From: Cryobacterium sp.
GTDB lineage: Bacteria; Actinomycetota; Actinomycetes; Actinomycetales; Microbacteriaceae
DNA length: 55,056 nucleotides
Direction: 5' to 3'
NCBI RefSeq assembly: GCF_026786305.1
Contig: NZ_JAJAYI010000045.1
Location: 1-55,056 of the forward strand
The notes below the pieces were generated by a model, which was not told where the DNA came from, did no database searches, and saw nothing but the letters and a program-made list of their open reading frames with translations. Position 1 is the stretch's first letter; the number at the start of each line of letters is the position of its first letter. Below, piece by piece: positions 45,415-53,211 of the stretch. The translations under genes and the position numbers were made by a program.

Positions 45415-46638
45415 ATGAGCATTGTCGTTGACAGCCCGCAGATCGGCAGCACCGATACGGATGCGCCCAGCCCCGAATTTTTCACCGGGCCCACCACCGA
45501 TTTTCTCTCCTACCAGGATCTCCTCACCCCCGAGGAGCAGCAGTTACTCGCCAACGCCCGCGAGGTGTTCGAGCGCGACGTGCGCCCGGTCGTCGCCGAG
45601 CATTGGAACAACGCCACGTTCCCGTTCGAGATCATCCCCGCCCTTTCCGCCCTCAACCTCGTTGATCTCTGCGCGCGCGGCAATAACTTCTTGCTGCACG
45701 GGTTCATGACGGTCGAGCTCTCTCGAGTGGATGCCTCCGTCTCCACCTTCGTCGGCGTGCACAGCGGCCTGTTCGCGGCGGCCGTTGCTCAGCTCGGCAC
45801 CGACGATCAACGTGAACGCTACCTGGCCGACGCCCTCGCGCTGCGCAAAATCGGCGCGTTCGCCCTCACCGAGCCGGAGCACGGCTCGGACGTCTCGCGC
45901 AACATGCAGACGACGGCAACACGCACCGGAGACGTCTGGACCTTGAACGGCGTCAAACGGTGGATCGGCAGCGGAACCTTCGCCGCCAACGTGCTCGTCT
46001 GGGCGCGCGACACCGCCGACGACCAGATCAAGGGCTTCATCGTCGACGCGACGTTGCACGGGTTCACGGCCGAGGCGATCGAGAACAAGATCGCCCTGCG
46101 CATCGTGCAGAACGCCACGATCACCCTCGACAATGTCGTGGTCGCCGAGCGCGACCGACTGCCCGGCGCCACGAGCTTTCGCGACACCAACCGGCTGCTG
46201 ACCAATTCCCGGGTCTGGGTGGGCTGGCAGACCGTGGGACTGCAGTTCGCCGCCTACGATTATGCGCTGCGCTACGCGCTCGAACGCCAACAGTTCGGCA
46301 AGCCGATCGCGTCGTTCCAACTGGTGCAAGAGAAGCTGGTGCGCATTCTGGAGAATGCGACAACCTCGCTCGGGCTGATGGTGCGCATTGCCCAACTGCA
46401 GCAGGCCGGCACGCTGCGGCCGGAACACGCCGCGATGGCCAAGGCGTCTGCCAGCGCGCGCATGCGGGAATCCGTGGCGCTCGGCCGCTCGGTACTCGGC
46501 GGCAACGGAATCTCCACCGACTTCGGCATGGCCCGCGTCTTCGCCGACGCCGAAGCTCTCTACACCTACGAGGGCAGCTACGAGGTCAACACGCTCGTGG
46601 TCGGGCGGGCCATCACCGGCATCTCCGCGTTCCAGTGA
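45415..46638 (+). CDS. acyl-CoA dehydrogenase (glutaryl-CoA dehydrogenase-like)
   Basis: Start ATG 45415 follows GAGAGGA, giving a 407-residue protein. It has FALTEPEHGSDVSRNMQTTA (FAD/substrate loop), WTLNGVKRWIGSGTFA, ALRYALERQQFGKPIASFQLVQEKL (in parts) and a C-terminal LYTYEGSYEVNTLVVGRAITG. The Glu in YEGSYEVN is at the position of the catalytic base of glutaryl- and similar short-chain dehydrogenases. It oxidises an acyl-CoA to an enoyl-CoA using FAD. It is monocistronic, bounded by palindromic repeats on both sides. Confidence 0.9.
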   Translation: MSIVVDSPQIGSTDTDAPSPEFFTGPTTDFLSYQDLLTPEEQQLLANAREVFERDVRPVVAEHWNNATFPFEIIPALSALNLVDLCARGNNFLLHGFMTVELSRVDASVSTFVGVHSGLFAAAVAQLGTDDQRERYLADALALRKIGAFALTEPEHGSDVSRNMQTTATRTGDVWTLNGVKRWIGSGTFAANVLVWARDTADDQIKGFIVDATLHGFTAEAIENKIALRIVQNATITLDNVVVAERDRLPGATSFRDTNRLLTNSRVWVGWQTVGLQFAAYDYALRYALERQQFGKPIASFQLVQEKLVRILENATTSLGLMVRIAQLQQAGTLRPEHAAMAKASASARMRESVALGRSVLGGNGISTDFGMARVFADAEALYTYEGSYEVNTLVVGRAITGISAFQ

Positions 46639-46647
46639 TTCGCCGCC

Positions 46648-46708
46648 GCCGAGCCGTGAGTTAGAGGCTCATTCTTGGCGAAAAACGGCCCGAAACTCAC
46701 GGCTCGGC
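46648..46708. repeat. palindromic intergenic repeat, copy 3
   Basis: CCGAGCCGTGAGTT and AACTCACGGCTCGG are perfect arms of 14 bp with a loop of about 32 nt containing TTGGCGAAAAACGGCCCG. The arms match copy 1 at 30735 exactly in CGAGCCGTGAGTT/ACTCACGGCTCG. It starts 10 bp after the acyl-CoA dehydrogenase stop and may terminate it. Confidence 0.8.
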
Positions 46709-46772
46709 GCAGGTTCAGGTGCCCTTGTGGATAACATTTACGCCCGATCGCGATTCCCGGCATGATCGCTGC

Positions 46773-47597
46773 ATGTCCACCTCATTCGAACGTGCGGCCC
46801 TGTCGTTCCGGCGGATGCGTGGCGACCGGGCGCGGCCGGCATCCGCTTTCGAGTTGGCCCGCGCCTATGCCAAACGGATGCCCGCCACGCACGCTTTTAG
46901 CCATGCCACTGCAGCTCTGATTCACGGAGTGTGGTTACCCGGTCGTCTCGAAGCAGATCGACGCCTGCACGTCACTGTGCCGGCGGGCACCCGGGCTCCG
47001 CAGATGACGGGCATCGTGGGGCATGAGTGTGCGGGCGCATCGATCCAGCGGGTGAATGGCCTCCCCGTGACGAGCCTGCTGCAGACGTGGTGTGATCTCG
47101 GCACGCTGCTGACCCGGGTTGAACTCGTCGCTGCCGCGGATTTTCTGTGCAGCGGCCGTAATCCGTGGCACACCCCCGCCGAACTTCGCTTGGTCGTCGC
47201 CGGCCTGACCGGGCGACGCGCCTGCCGCGCCCTACGTGAGGCGGCCGCACTCGCTCGATCCGCGGTCGACTCGCCGCAGGAGACCAAAACGCGCCTGTTT
47301 CTCGTGGATGCCGGCATTCCGGAACCGGTCGTGAACTTTGAGATCCGCGATGCTGAGGGCTACTTCGTGGCCCGGGTCGACCTGTCGTGGCCGCGTTTCA
47401 AGCTCTGTATCGAATATGAGGGCGACGGGCACCGCAGCGATCCGAGGCGATTTCGCGCGGACATCACCCGGCGCGAGCGGGTCGAGGAGCAGGGCTGGCG
47501 CATGATCCGCATCACCGATGACGACCTGAAAAATAATGGCCTCGAACTCTTGCGGCGGGTGCGCGCCGCCCTGGTCGCGCGAAGCGCACACTGGTAA
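46773..47597 (+). CDS. DUF559-like (Vsr-fold) protein
   Basis: This 274-residue protein starts at ATG 46773. The C-terminal half (about 185-270) has the very-short-patch-repair-like endonuclease layout: FEIRDAEGYFVARVDLSWPR, then LCIEYEGDGHRSDPRRFRAD, RRERVEEQGWRMIRIT. The Glu-x-x-Asp around IEYEGD would be the acid site. The N-terminal half (HAFSHATAALIHGV; HVTVPAGTRAP) is as in AbiEi-like or related proteins. Such genes are frequent in actinobacteria; a nuclease or defence role is unproven. TTGTGGATAAC lies about 50 bp upstream. It runs into gene debris. Confidence 0.75.
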   Translation: MSTSFERAALSFRRMRGDRARPASAFELARAYAKRMPATHAFSHATAALIHGVWLPGRLEADRRLHVTVPAGTRAPQMTGIVGHECAGASIQRVNGLPVTSLLQTWCDLGTLLTRVELVAAADFLCSGRNPWHTPAELRLVVAGLTGRRACRALREAAALARSAVDSPQETKTRLFLVDAGIPEPVVNFEIRDAEGYFVARVDLSWPRFKLCIEYEGDGHRSDPRRFRADITRRERVEEQGWRMIRITDDDLKNNGLELLRRVRAALVARSAHW

Positions 47598-47700
47598 CGC
47601 CATCGAGTCCGGTGCGTTCGATCAGCGCCCGAATGAGCGCGGTGGGCACGCCGACGAGGCCGAAACCGCCGCCGAAACGCGCGCCCGTCCCCGCCCACAA
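47592..47700 (-). pseudogene. CoA-transferase subunit A fragment
   Basis: Reading leftward from 47700, GGGFGLVGVPTALIRALIER then TGLDGVTSVRFA matches the N-terminal glycine loop of 3-oxoacid CoA-transferase subunit A (G-G-F-G-L-x-G-x-P). It is about 35 codons long, out of some 230, and is cut by the end of the DUF559-like gene. It is preceded in a different frame by ThDP-enzyme sequence, so a deletion has fused the two. Confidence 0.45.
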
Positions 47701-47960
47701 TGCTCAGCCGCTGCGCCGACCTCAACAACTCGGCCGTCTGCTGCAGCCGCTGCGCCGGCGGATGCTGCGCCTGACGCCTGACGCCTGGTCTTGGCCGCCA
47801 TCGCCCCGGCGCGGGCGTAGCGATCGGCTGTGTAACCGGCGCCCTGCTCGTGCCGCGGTGTCAGGTGTCGAATGGCTGAGCCGGCCAGCGCTCGGTAGAT
47901 CCGAAGATTGTGCGTGCCCAAAATGCCGAACACGAGGTCGACGCCCTGCTGTTCGATCGA
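47690..47960 (-). pseudogene. ThDP-dependent (acetolactate synthase-like) enzyme fragments
   Basis: Leftward, EQQGVDLVFGILGTHNL, then IRHLTPRHEQGAGYTADRYA (about 47942-47835) matches the N-terminal PYR domain of ThDP enzymes, including the catalytic Glu in RHEQGAGYxADxYAR. After that the frame changes. LQQTAELLRSAQRLSIVGGD (about 47755-47690) resembles the middle domain. The bulk of the enzyme is deleted. Just upstream at 48000-48130 is another fragment (LGFAIIAGPGVETEGVTGVV) that I cannot assign with confidence. Confidence 0.55.
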
Positions 47961-48072
47961 CACGGACACCGGCTTGTCTTTGAGGCGGGCGAGCATCCGC
48001 TGCACCACCCCGGTCACTCCCTCGGTCTCGACCCCAGGCCCCGCGATGATCGCGAACCCGAGCCGGGCATCA

Positions 48073-48145
48073 TCGGTCAGGTCCTGACAGCGAGCCTGCA
48101 CATCGGCATCCGTGGGCTTTTGGACAGCTGTCAGGACCTGACCGA
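48073..48145. repeat. 19-bp perfect inverted repeat with 35-nt spacer
   Basis: TCGGTCAGGTCCTGACAGC (48073-48091) and GCTGTCAGGACCTGACCGA (48127-48145) are exact reverse complements. The left arm is itself near-palindromic (TCAGGTCCTGA). The spacer includes GGCATCCGTGG. It lies between pseudogene debris and the regulator gene. It may be a transposon scar, a large operator or a terminator-like hairpin. Confidence 0.85.
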
Positions 48146-48202
48146 TCGTGTGGACCGATCGAGTCAGGGGTCGATCGTGCCAAGGGTCGAGCGAGCCCTG
48201 GG

Positions 48203-48751
48203 CTACGGCGCGGGCGTCAGCACCCAGAGCACTTCGCACTCCTCGAGGTCTGAGGAATTGCGCCAGGTGTGCGGGTCGCGACCGCGAAAGGTCATGGCGT
48301 CACCCGGGCCCAGCACGAAGGCGTCCTCACCGATGGTGAGACTGAGCGAGCCGCGCATGACGAACACGAACTCAACGTCGCAGTCGAGCACATACATGTC
48401 GACACCAGCCGTGCCGCCGGGTTCAATGACCGACTGGATGACCTCGACCTGACTCTGCGTGCCGGGCGTCATGAGGTACTCGGCCGCGCCCCGACCACCG
48501 AAGTTGATCGGCGAACCCTGGCCGGCGCGCACAATCTGCGTGGTCGGCGGTTCGAACAGGTCGCCGACCCGCAGGCCGACGGCGTCGCAAATAGACACCA
48601 GGGTGGCAACCGAGGGCGACACCTGGTCGCGCTCCAGCTTGCTGACGAAGCCCTGCGTGATGCCCGCGATCGTTGCAACCGCCTCGAGGGTGAGCCCCTT
48701 GTTCAGCCGCGCGGCGCGGAGCCGGAGACCGATCGGAACCTGACGAGCCAT
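48203..48751 (-). CDS. XRE-family regulator with C-terminal cupin
   Basis: Start ATG 48751 (MARQVPIGLRLRAAR) has GTAGGGA upstream; the frame is open further but unsupported. The 182-residue product has an HTH_3 domain (about 5-62: LRAARLNKGLTLEAVATIAG, ITQGFVSKLERDQVSPSVAT) and a cupin (about 105-178: YVLDCDVEFVFVMRGSLSLT, LGPGDAMTFRGRDPHTWRN). Such regulators sense a small ligand via the cupin. The gene is 7 bp after the cyclase-family gene, so both are cotranscribed, and it probably controls the divergent permease as well. Confidence 0.9.
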   Translation of the reverse strand: MARQVPIGLRLRAARLNKGLTLEAVATIAGITQGFVSKLERDQVSPSVATLVSICDAVGLRVGDLFEPPTTQIVRAGQGSPINFGGRGAAEYLMTPGTQSQVEVIQSVIEPGGTAGVDMYVLDCDVEFVFVMRGSLSLTIGEDAFVLGPGDAMTFRGRDPHTWRNSSDLEECEVLWVLTPAP

Positions 48752-48758
48752 GGTGTCC

Positions 48759-49427
48759 CTACGCTTCGAACTCGAGCGCGACCGCACGAACGGGTGCACC
48801 ATCGGCTGCTTCAAAGGCTATCGGCAGAAGTGAGACGAGCGGCCGCGCGAAGTCGATCGCCGCGAGGTTGGTGAGATTCTCACTGATCACCCCGGCGACG
48901 TCGGCGATGAGGTGGTGCACCGGAAACCCCACCCCCGGGTGCGTCTCGTCGGGGGTCTCGTCGATATTGATGGCGTCGATGCCGAAGGTACGCACTCCGA
49001 GCTCGATCATGCGACGGCAGGCCGTCGCATCGAGATAGGGGTTTTCGAAGTACTGCGCGGTGCCGTAATGCTCGCTCCAGCCGGTGTGCAGCAGCACGAT
49101 CACACCCGGTTCGAGCTGGTCGGCAACCGGTTCAACGTGCTCCCAGGTGATAACGCCCCGCGCGCCAAGGCCGCGAGCGTCGACGATGACACCGCGGCCG
49201 ACGAACCGGTCGAGCGGCAGCTCGTCGATCTTCGGGGCCGACTCGTCGAAGTGATATGGAGCGTCGACGTGAGTGCCGGTTTGGGAGCCCATGCTCACGC
49301 TCAACAGGTTGAATCCGTCGCGTTCAATCGTGCTGTGCACGAGAAAACGCGCCTCGGGGTCGCCCGGGTAGGTCTGGGTGTGGGCATTGATGACCAGTGA
49401 CAGATCAACAACCTTGCTTATCCTCAT
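48759..49427 (-). CDS. cyclase-family (kynurenine formamidase/isatin hydrolase-like) hydrolase
   Basis: I use ATG 49427 (MRISKVVDLSLVINAH); TTG 49433 is possible. The 222-residue protein has a cyclase fold with the metal motif at SQTGTHVDAPYHF (about 48-60). His53, Asp55 and His59 are kept, but the first His of H-x-G-T-H-x-D-x-P-x-H is Gln49 here. The later INIDETPDETHP and VIVLLHTGWSEHY stretches fit the family. It should open a cyclic or formyl amide. The partner permease gene is divergent and the XRE-cupin regulator gene follows it. Confidence 0.85.
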   Translation of the reverse strand: MRISKVVDLSLVINAHTQTYPGDPEARFLVHSTIERDGFNLLSVSMGSQTGTHVDAPYHFDESAPKIDELPLDRFVGRGVIVDARGLGARGVITWEHVEPVADQLEPGVIVLLHTGWSEHYGTAQYFENPYLDATACRRMIELGVRTFGIDAINIDETPDETHPGVGFPVHHLIADVAGVISENLTNLAAIDFARPLVSLLPIAFEAADGAPVRAVALEFEA

Positions 49428-49516
49428 AGTCAAAAACTATTGCACATTGGTCAAGTTCGGCGCTAGGGTCACTTCCAGCCTGTTCAGAACTCGCCCTCAA
49501 ACCCGAAAGTAGCACC
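49428..49516. promoter_or_regulatory. divergent regulatory region, cyclase versus permease
   Basis: TTGCAC (49440-49445) and TAGGGT (49464-49469), 18 bp apart, could be a rightward promoter. TTGCACATTGGTCAA (49440-49454) is an imperfect dyad on top of the -35 and could be the operator of the XRE-cupin protein. Both are inferences from position. Confidence 0.35.
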
Positions 49517-51088
49517 ATGAGCGACTACAACGACGTTGTCCCCGGCACCGAGACGGTCGTGCTGAACGCCCGGCCCAGGGTGACCGAGGTCGAACAGCAC
49601 GGCATCGACACCATCCCCGACGCAGACCGCACCTCGACCTGGGTCGACCTGCTGCGCATCCAGTTCGGCGGGGCAAACACGTTCGCGACCGTGCTGCTCG
49701 GCACGTTTCCGATCGTGCTCGGACTCTCGTTCTGGCAGGCAGTCATCGCCACGGTCTGTGGGGTTCTCGTCGGCACCCTTTTTCTCATGCCGATGGGGCT
49801 GTTTGGGCCAAAAACCGGCACCAACAATGCGGTTTCCTCCGGTGCTCTCTTCGGCGTGCGGGGCCGGGTCGTGGGCTCTTTTCTCTCACTGCTGACGGCG
49901 ATCGCCTTCTACTCGATCTCGGTCTGGGTCAGCGGTGACGCCCTCGTCGGGGCGCTCACCCGGCTCGCCGGCGTGCCCGACTCGATCGGGCTGCGCACCC
50001 TCGTCTACGGGGTGATCGGTGTCATCGTCATTGTCGTCGTGGTCTACGGGTTCCAGTTCATGCTGCTGGTCAATAAGACCGCCGTCATCGCCAACACGAC
50101 CCTGATCCTGCTCGCCGTCGTCGCATTCTCGGGCACCTTCGACGCCGGTTATGACCCCGGAGTGGATGCCTACGCCCTCGGCGGGTTCTGGCCCACGTTT
50201 GTCGCCGCAGCCCTCATCGTGATGAGCAATCCGATCTCGTTCGGTGCATTTCTCGGCGACTGGGCACGCTACATTCCGAGGAGCACTCCGCCACGCAAGC
50301 TATTGCTGGCCACATTTCTCGGCCAGCTGCTCACGCTCATCCCATTCTTGTTCGGCGTCGCCACCGCGACGATCGTGGCCGGGCAGGTTGACTACGTGTT
50401 CGCCCTGATTCAGGCGTCACCGATCTGGTACGCCGTGCTGCTCATGCTCGTCGCGTTCATCGGGGGGCTCTCGACCGGAACCACCTCGCTCTACGGGACC
50501 GGGCTCGATTTCTCGTCGGTGTTTCCCCGGTTCACCCGGGTGCAGGCCACGATCGGCATTGGCGTCGTCGCGTTCGGGTTCATCCTGACCGGGCGGCTGT
50601 TCTTCGACCTGCTCGGTGCCGTGTTCGCGTTCGCCGGCGCGATCATCGTGACTACGACCCCGTGGATCGTCATCATGGCGATTGGCTACTTCGTGCGCCG
50701 CGGCCACTTCGATGCCCGCAACCTGCAGGTCTTCAACAAGGGAGAGGTCGGCGGCATCTACTGGTTCAGCAGCGGCGTGAACTGGCGAGGAATGGTTGCC
50801 TGGATCGGCGCAGCAACGATTGGGCTGCTGTTCGCCAACTATCCGCCGGTGATCGTTGGCCCGCTCAGCGGCCTCGGCGGCGGCATGGACCTCAGTCTGA
50901 TCGTCGCCGTCGTCGCCGGGGCCGTTCTTTACCTCGGTGCCCTGTGGATCTTTCCGGAGCCGCGGTATGTCTTCGGTCCCGACGGTTCGCGGCTCATCCC
51001 CTCGATTCCAGGAATCCCGCAGGCCATTGAAACGGACCACGATTCGACCGCGGCCAAGGTTGCCGAGCTTCGAAGCCGCAGGCCGTGA
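49517..51088 (+). CDS. NCS1-family (cytosine/purine/allantoin) permease
   Basis: This 523-residue protein has about twelve membrane segments and the NCS1 pattern: LRIQFGGANTFATVLLGTFP in the first segment, LFLMPMGLFGPKTGTNNAVS next, and GAFLGDWARYIPRSTPPRKL in the middle. The C-terminus is soluble (TDHDSTAAKVAELRSRRP). NCS1 carriers import nucleobases, hydantoins or allantoin with Na+ or H+. With a cyclase-family hydrolase opposite, a cyclic amide or N-formyl compound is a plausible substrate. Its stop overlaps the next GTG start by 4 bp. Confidence 0.88.
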   Translation: MSDYNDVVPGTETVVLNARPRVTEVEQHGIDTIPDADRTSTWVDLLRIQFGGANTFATVLLGTFPIVLGLSFWQAVIATVCGVLVGTLFLMPMGLFGPKTGTNNAVSSGALFGVRGRVVGSFLSLLTAIAFYSISVWVSGDALVGALTRLAGVPDSIGLRTLVYGVIGVIVIVVVVYGFQFMLLVNKTAVIANTTLILLAVVAFSGTFDAGYDPGVDAYALGGFWPTFVAAALIVMSNPISFGAFLGDWARYIPRSTPPRKLLLATFLGQLLTLIPFLFGVATATIVAGQVDYVFALIQASPIWYAVLLMLVAFIGGLSTGTTSLYGTGLDFSSVFPRFTRVQATIGIGVVAFGFILTGRLFFDLLGAVFAFAGAIIVTTTPWIVIMAIGYFVRRGHFDARNLQVFNKGEVGGIYWFSSGVNWRGMVAWIGAATIGLLFANYPPVIVGPLSGLGGGMDLSLIVAVVAGAVLYLGALWIFPEPRYVFGPDGSRLIPSIPGIPQAIETDHDSTAAKVAELRSRRP

Positions 51089-51516
51089 ACGTCGTCACTC
51101 CGGCGGCCAACGCTCAGGCCGAAGCCGCGGCCCTCGCCGCCGTCGATGCGATCATTGACAACTTCAGCCGACACCAGACCCGGGCCTACTTCGACGGTTT
51201 CGCCACGGATGCCACCTTCCTGTTTCACAGCACGCCGCACCGCCTCGAGAGCCGCGCCGACTACGAAGACCTCTGGACCGAATGGGAGCAGACCGCTGGC
51301 TTTCGCGTGCACGGCTGCACGTCAACGAATCGCCGCCTGCAGGTGTTCGGCCGGGTGGCCATCTTCAGCCACGACGTTGAAACGACCCTCGAACTGCAAG
51401 GCACGACCCAGACCCTTGACGAACGCGAGTCGATTGTCCTGGAGTATCGCCACGGCACCTGGCTGTGCGTGCACGAGCACCTGTCTGTGCTCGACACGAG
51501 TGCGGCCGAAAAATGA
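51085..51516 (+). CDS. SnoaL/NTF2-like (DUF4440-type) protein
   Basis: This 143-residue protein (GTG start in the permease stop, GTGA) has the cone-shaped NTF2-like pattern: an N-terminal helix AEAAALAAVDAIIDNFSRHQ, then TRAYFDGFATDATFLFHSTP, and a sheet ending RESIVLEYRHGTWLCVHEHLS. Such domains bind small ligands or act as isomerases or hydratases. Position suggests a role with the permease substrate. The Trp/His-rich tail (WLCVHEHLSVL) is typical. Confidence 0.82.
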   Translation: MNVVTPAANAQAEAAALAAVDAIIDNFSRHQTRAYFDGFATDATFLFHSTPHRLESRADYEDLWTEWEQTAGFRVHGCTSTNRRLQVFGRVAIFSHDVETTLELQGTTQTLDERESIVLEYRHGTWLCVHEHLSVLDTSAAEK

Positions 51517-51550
51517 CCGAGAAATGACCCAGAAATGACCGAGAAATGAC
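51511..51550 (+). repeat. 11-bp tandem repeat
   Basis: AAATGACCGAG, AAATGACCCAG, AAATGACCGAG and AAATGACACCC follow each other at the 3' end of the SnoaL-like gene. The first copy contains its stop codon (TGA). Each unit carries ATGA. Confidence 0.9.
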
Positions 51551-51898
51551 ACCCCCACCTGGTTCCCGCGAAACGATTGTGACGATCTCCCCGGATCTCG
51601 GCGCGGGCGCCAGCCAGGGCGACGCCCACTACGCTGCAACGAAAAAATCCATCGGGGGCGTCAGCCACAGTGTCGCCCTCGACGTCGGCGCTGCCTGCAT
51701 CGGCCCGGCCATTTCCCGAACGCCCGAACGCCGATCTCATGGGCGCACAGACAGAACCCGTGGGCCCGACACCATCGAGGCGTGGGATCGCTCGGAGAAT
51801 AACCCGGTCGGAGGCTGGTATGGCCTCAAGAACGGGTTCCGCGGCCGCGTTTGGCAGCACGATACGAGTTGGGCCAATTTGCCACAAACTGTTGCGGG
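51551..51898. other. unassigned intergenic stretch
   Basis: About 350 bp with open frames on both strands but no recognisable domain and no ribosome-binding site. The composition resembles decayed coding sequence. I see no RNA motif. Confidence 0.4.
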
Positions 51899-51920
51899 GA
51901 TTGTTGAACAATCATAGGCT
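51892..51920 (+). promoter_or_regulatory. promoter with internal GntR-FCD-type operator
   Basis: TTGCGG (51892-51897) and TAGGCT (51915-51920) are 17 bp apart. Between them lies the perfect palindrome GATTGTT-G-AACAATC (51899-51913), which fits the FadR/FCD consensus TNGTNNNACNA. It is 59 bp before the transporter start. The GntR-FCD regulator encoded at 54019 is the likely binder; that link is inference. Confidence 0.6.
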
Positions 51921-51978
51921 TTCTCACATTCAGTGACCGCCGGCGCTGACTTTCATCCCAGAGAAGTGAGCAGCGCCC

Positions 51979-53211
51979 ATGGCTCCGACCGTCCTACCCG
52001 CAACCGCGAAACGATCGAAAAAACTCCAGAGCAAACACCGCGGCGCACTGCTCGGTGCCATGTTTCTCATGGCGACGAGTGCGGTCGGCCCCGGGTTCAT
52101 CGTGCAGACCACAACGTTCACGGTGCAGCTCGGCGCCGCCTTCGCGTTCGCCATTGTGGTGTCGATCCTCGTCGACATCGCCGTGCAGCTGAACGTGTGG
52201 CGGGTGATCGGGGTGAGCGGCAAGCGCGCCCAGGAACTCGCCAATACCGTACTGCCGGGAGCCGGCTGGTTTCTGGCCGCGCTCATCTGCATCGGCGGGC
52301 TGGTCTTCAACGTCGGCAACATCGCCGGGACCGGCCTGGGCATCAACGTTCTGTTCGGCATCGACCCGAAGATCGGCGGGCTCATCTCTGCCGCCGTCGC
52401 CATCGCCATCTTCCTGAGCAAGCGCGCCGGCCTGGCCCTCGACAAGATCGTGGTCCTGCTCGGCGCCGTCATGATTCTGCTCATCGGCTACGTGGCGATC
52501 GTGTCGCAGCCGCCGCTCGGCGAAGCGCTCAAGAACGCCGTCATTCCCGACAACGTCGACTTTCTCATCATTACGACCCTCATCGGCGGCACGATCGGCG
52601 GGTACATCACCTATGCCGGGGCGCACCGCATGATCGACGCCGGCGTCTCCGGGCATGAAAACGTCGGCGAGATCACCCGAAGCTCTATTCTTGGCATCAT
52701 CATCACGGGCGTCATCCGGGTGCTGTTGTTCCTCGCGATTCTCGGCGTCGTCGCGGGCGGTGTCGCGCTCACAAGCGATAACCTCGCCGCTGAGGCTTTC
52801 CAGTCCGCGGCCGGAGACATCGGACTCACGCTGTTCGGCGTAATCCTCTGGGCCGCCTCGATCACCTCGGTGATCGGCGCCGCGTACACCTCGATCTCGT
52901 TCGTCACGACCGCCAAGACCTCGCCGCGGGTGCGCAGCATCGCCACCTGCGTGTTCATCGCGGTGTCGGCGACGGTCTTCACCCTGCTCGGCCAGGCCCC
53001 GGCCACCCTGCTCATCATGGCCGGCGCCGTGAACGGGCTGATCCTGCCGGTGGGTTTCGCGGTCATTCTCTGGGTGGCCTGGCGTCGCCGCGACCTGCTC
53101 GGCGGCTACGTGTATCCCAAGTGGCTGCTCGTGATCGGTGTCGTCGCCTGGCTGCTCACCCTGTATCTCGGCTATCGCTCGCTCGGCGGCCTCGTGCAGC
53201 TGTGGGCGTAG
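51979..53211 (+). CDS. NRAMP-related transporter (YcsG-like)
   Basis: This 410-residue protein starts at ATG 51979 and has about eleven membrane segments. The N-terminal part [20 protein letters not shown] is the unwound DPGN-like region in a changed form; NRAMP metal carriers have D-P-G-N there, and here it is VGPG. Other segments are [19 protein letters not shown] and [20 protein letters not shown]. In Bacillus and others YcsG is linked with YcsI and 5-oxoprolinase genes, so a 5-oxoproline-like solute is likelier than a metal. The DUF1445 start overlaps its 3' end. Confidence 0.82.
   Translation: MAPTVLPATAKRSKKLQSKHRGALLGAMFLMATSAVGPGFIVQTTTFTVQLGAAFAFAIVVSILVDIAVQLNVWRVIGVSGKRAQELANTVLPGAGWFLAALICIGGLVFNVGNIAGTGLGINVLFGIDPKIGGLISAAVAIAIFLSKRAGLALDKIVVLLGAVMILLIGYVAIVSQPPLGEALKNAVIPDNVDFLIITTLIGGTIGGYITYAGAHRMIDAGVSGHENVGEITRSSILGIIITGVIRVLLFLAILGVVAGGVALTSDNLAAEAFQSAAGDIGLTLFGVILWAASITSVIGAAYTSISFVTTAKTSPRVRSIATCVFIAVSATVFTLLGQAPATLLIMAGAVNGLILPVGFAVILWVAWRRRDLLGGYVYPKWLLVIGVVAWLLTLYLGYRSLGGLVQLWA

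Noticed and set aside
51261..51911. Minus-strand 216-codon frame
   Set aside because: Covers the SnoaL-like gene antisense and the gap; no domain or ribosome-binding site.
51979..53211. Manganese/iron NRAMP transporter
   Set aside because: The metal-binding DPGN loop is not kept and the neighbours fit the YcsG/5-oxoproline type.
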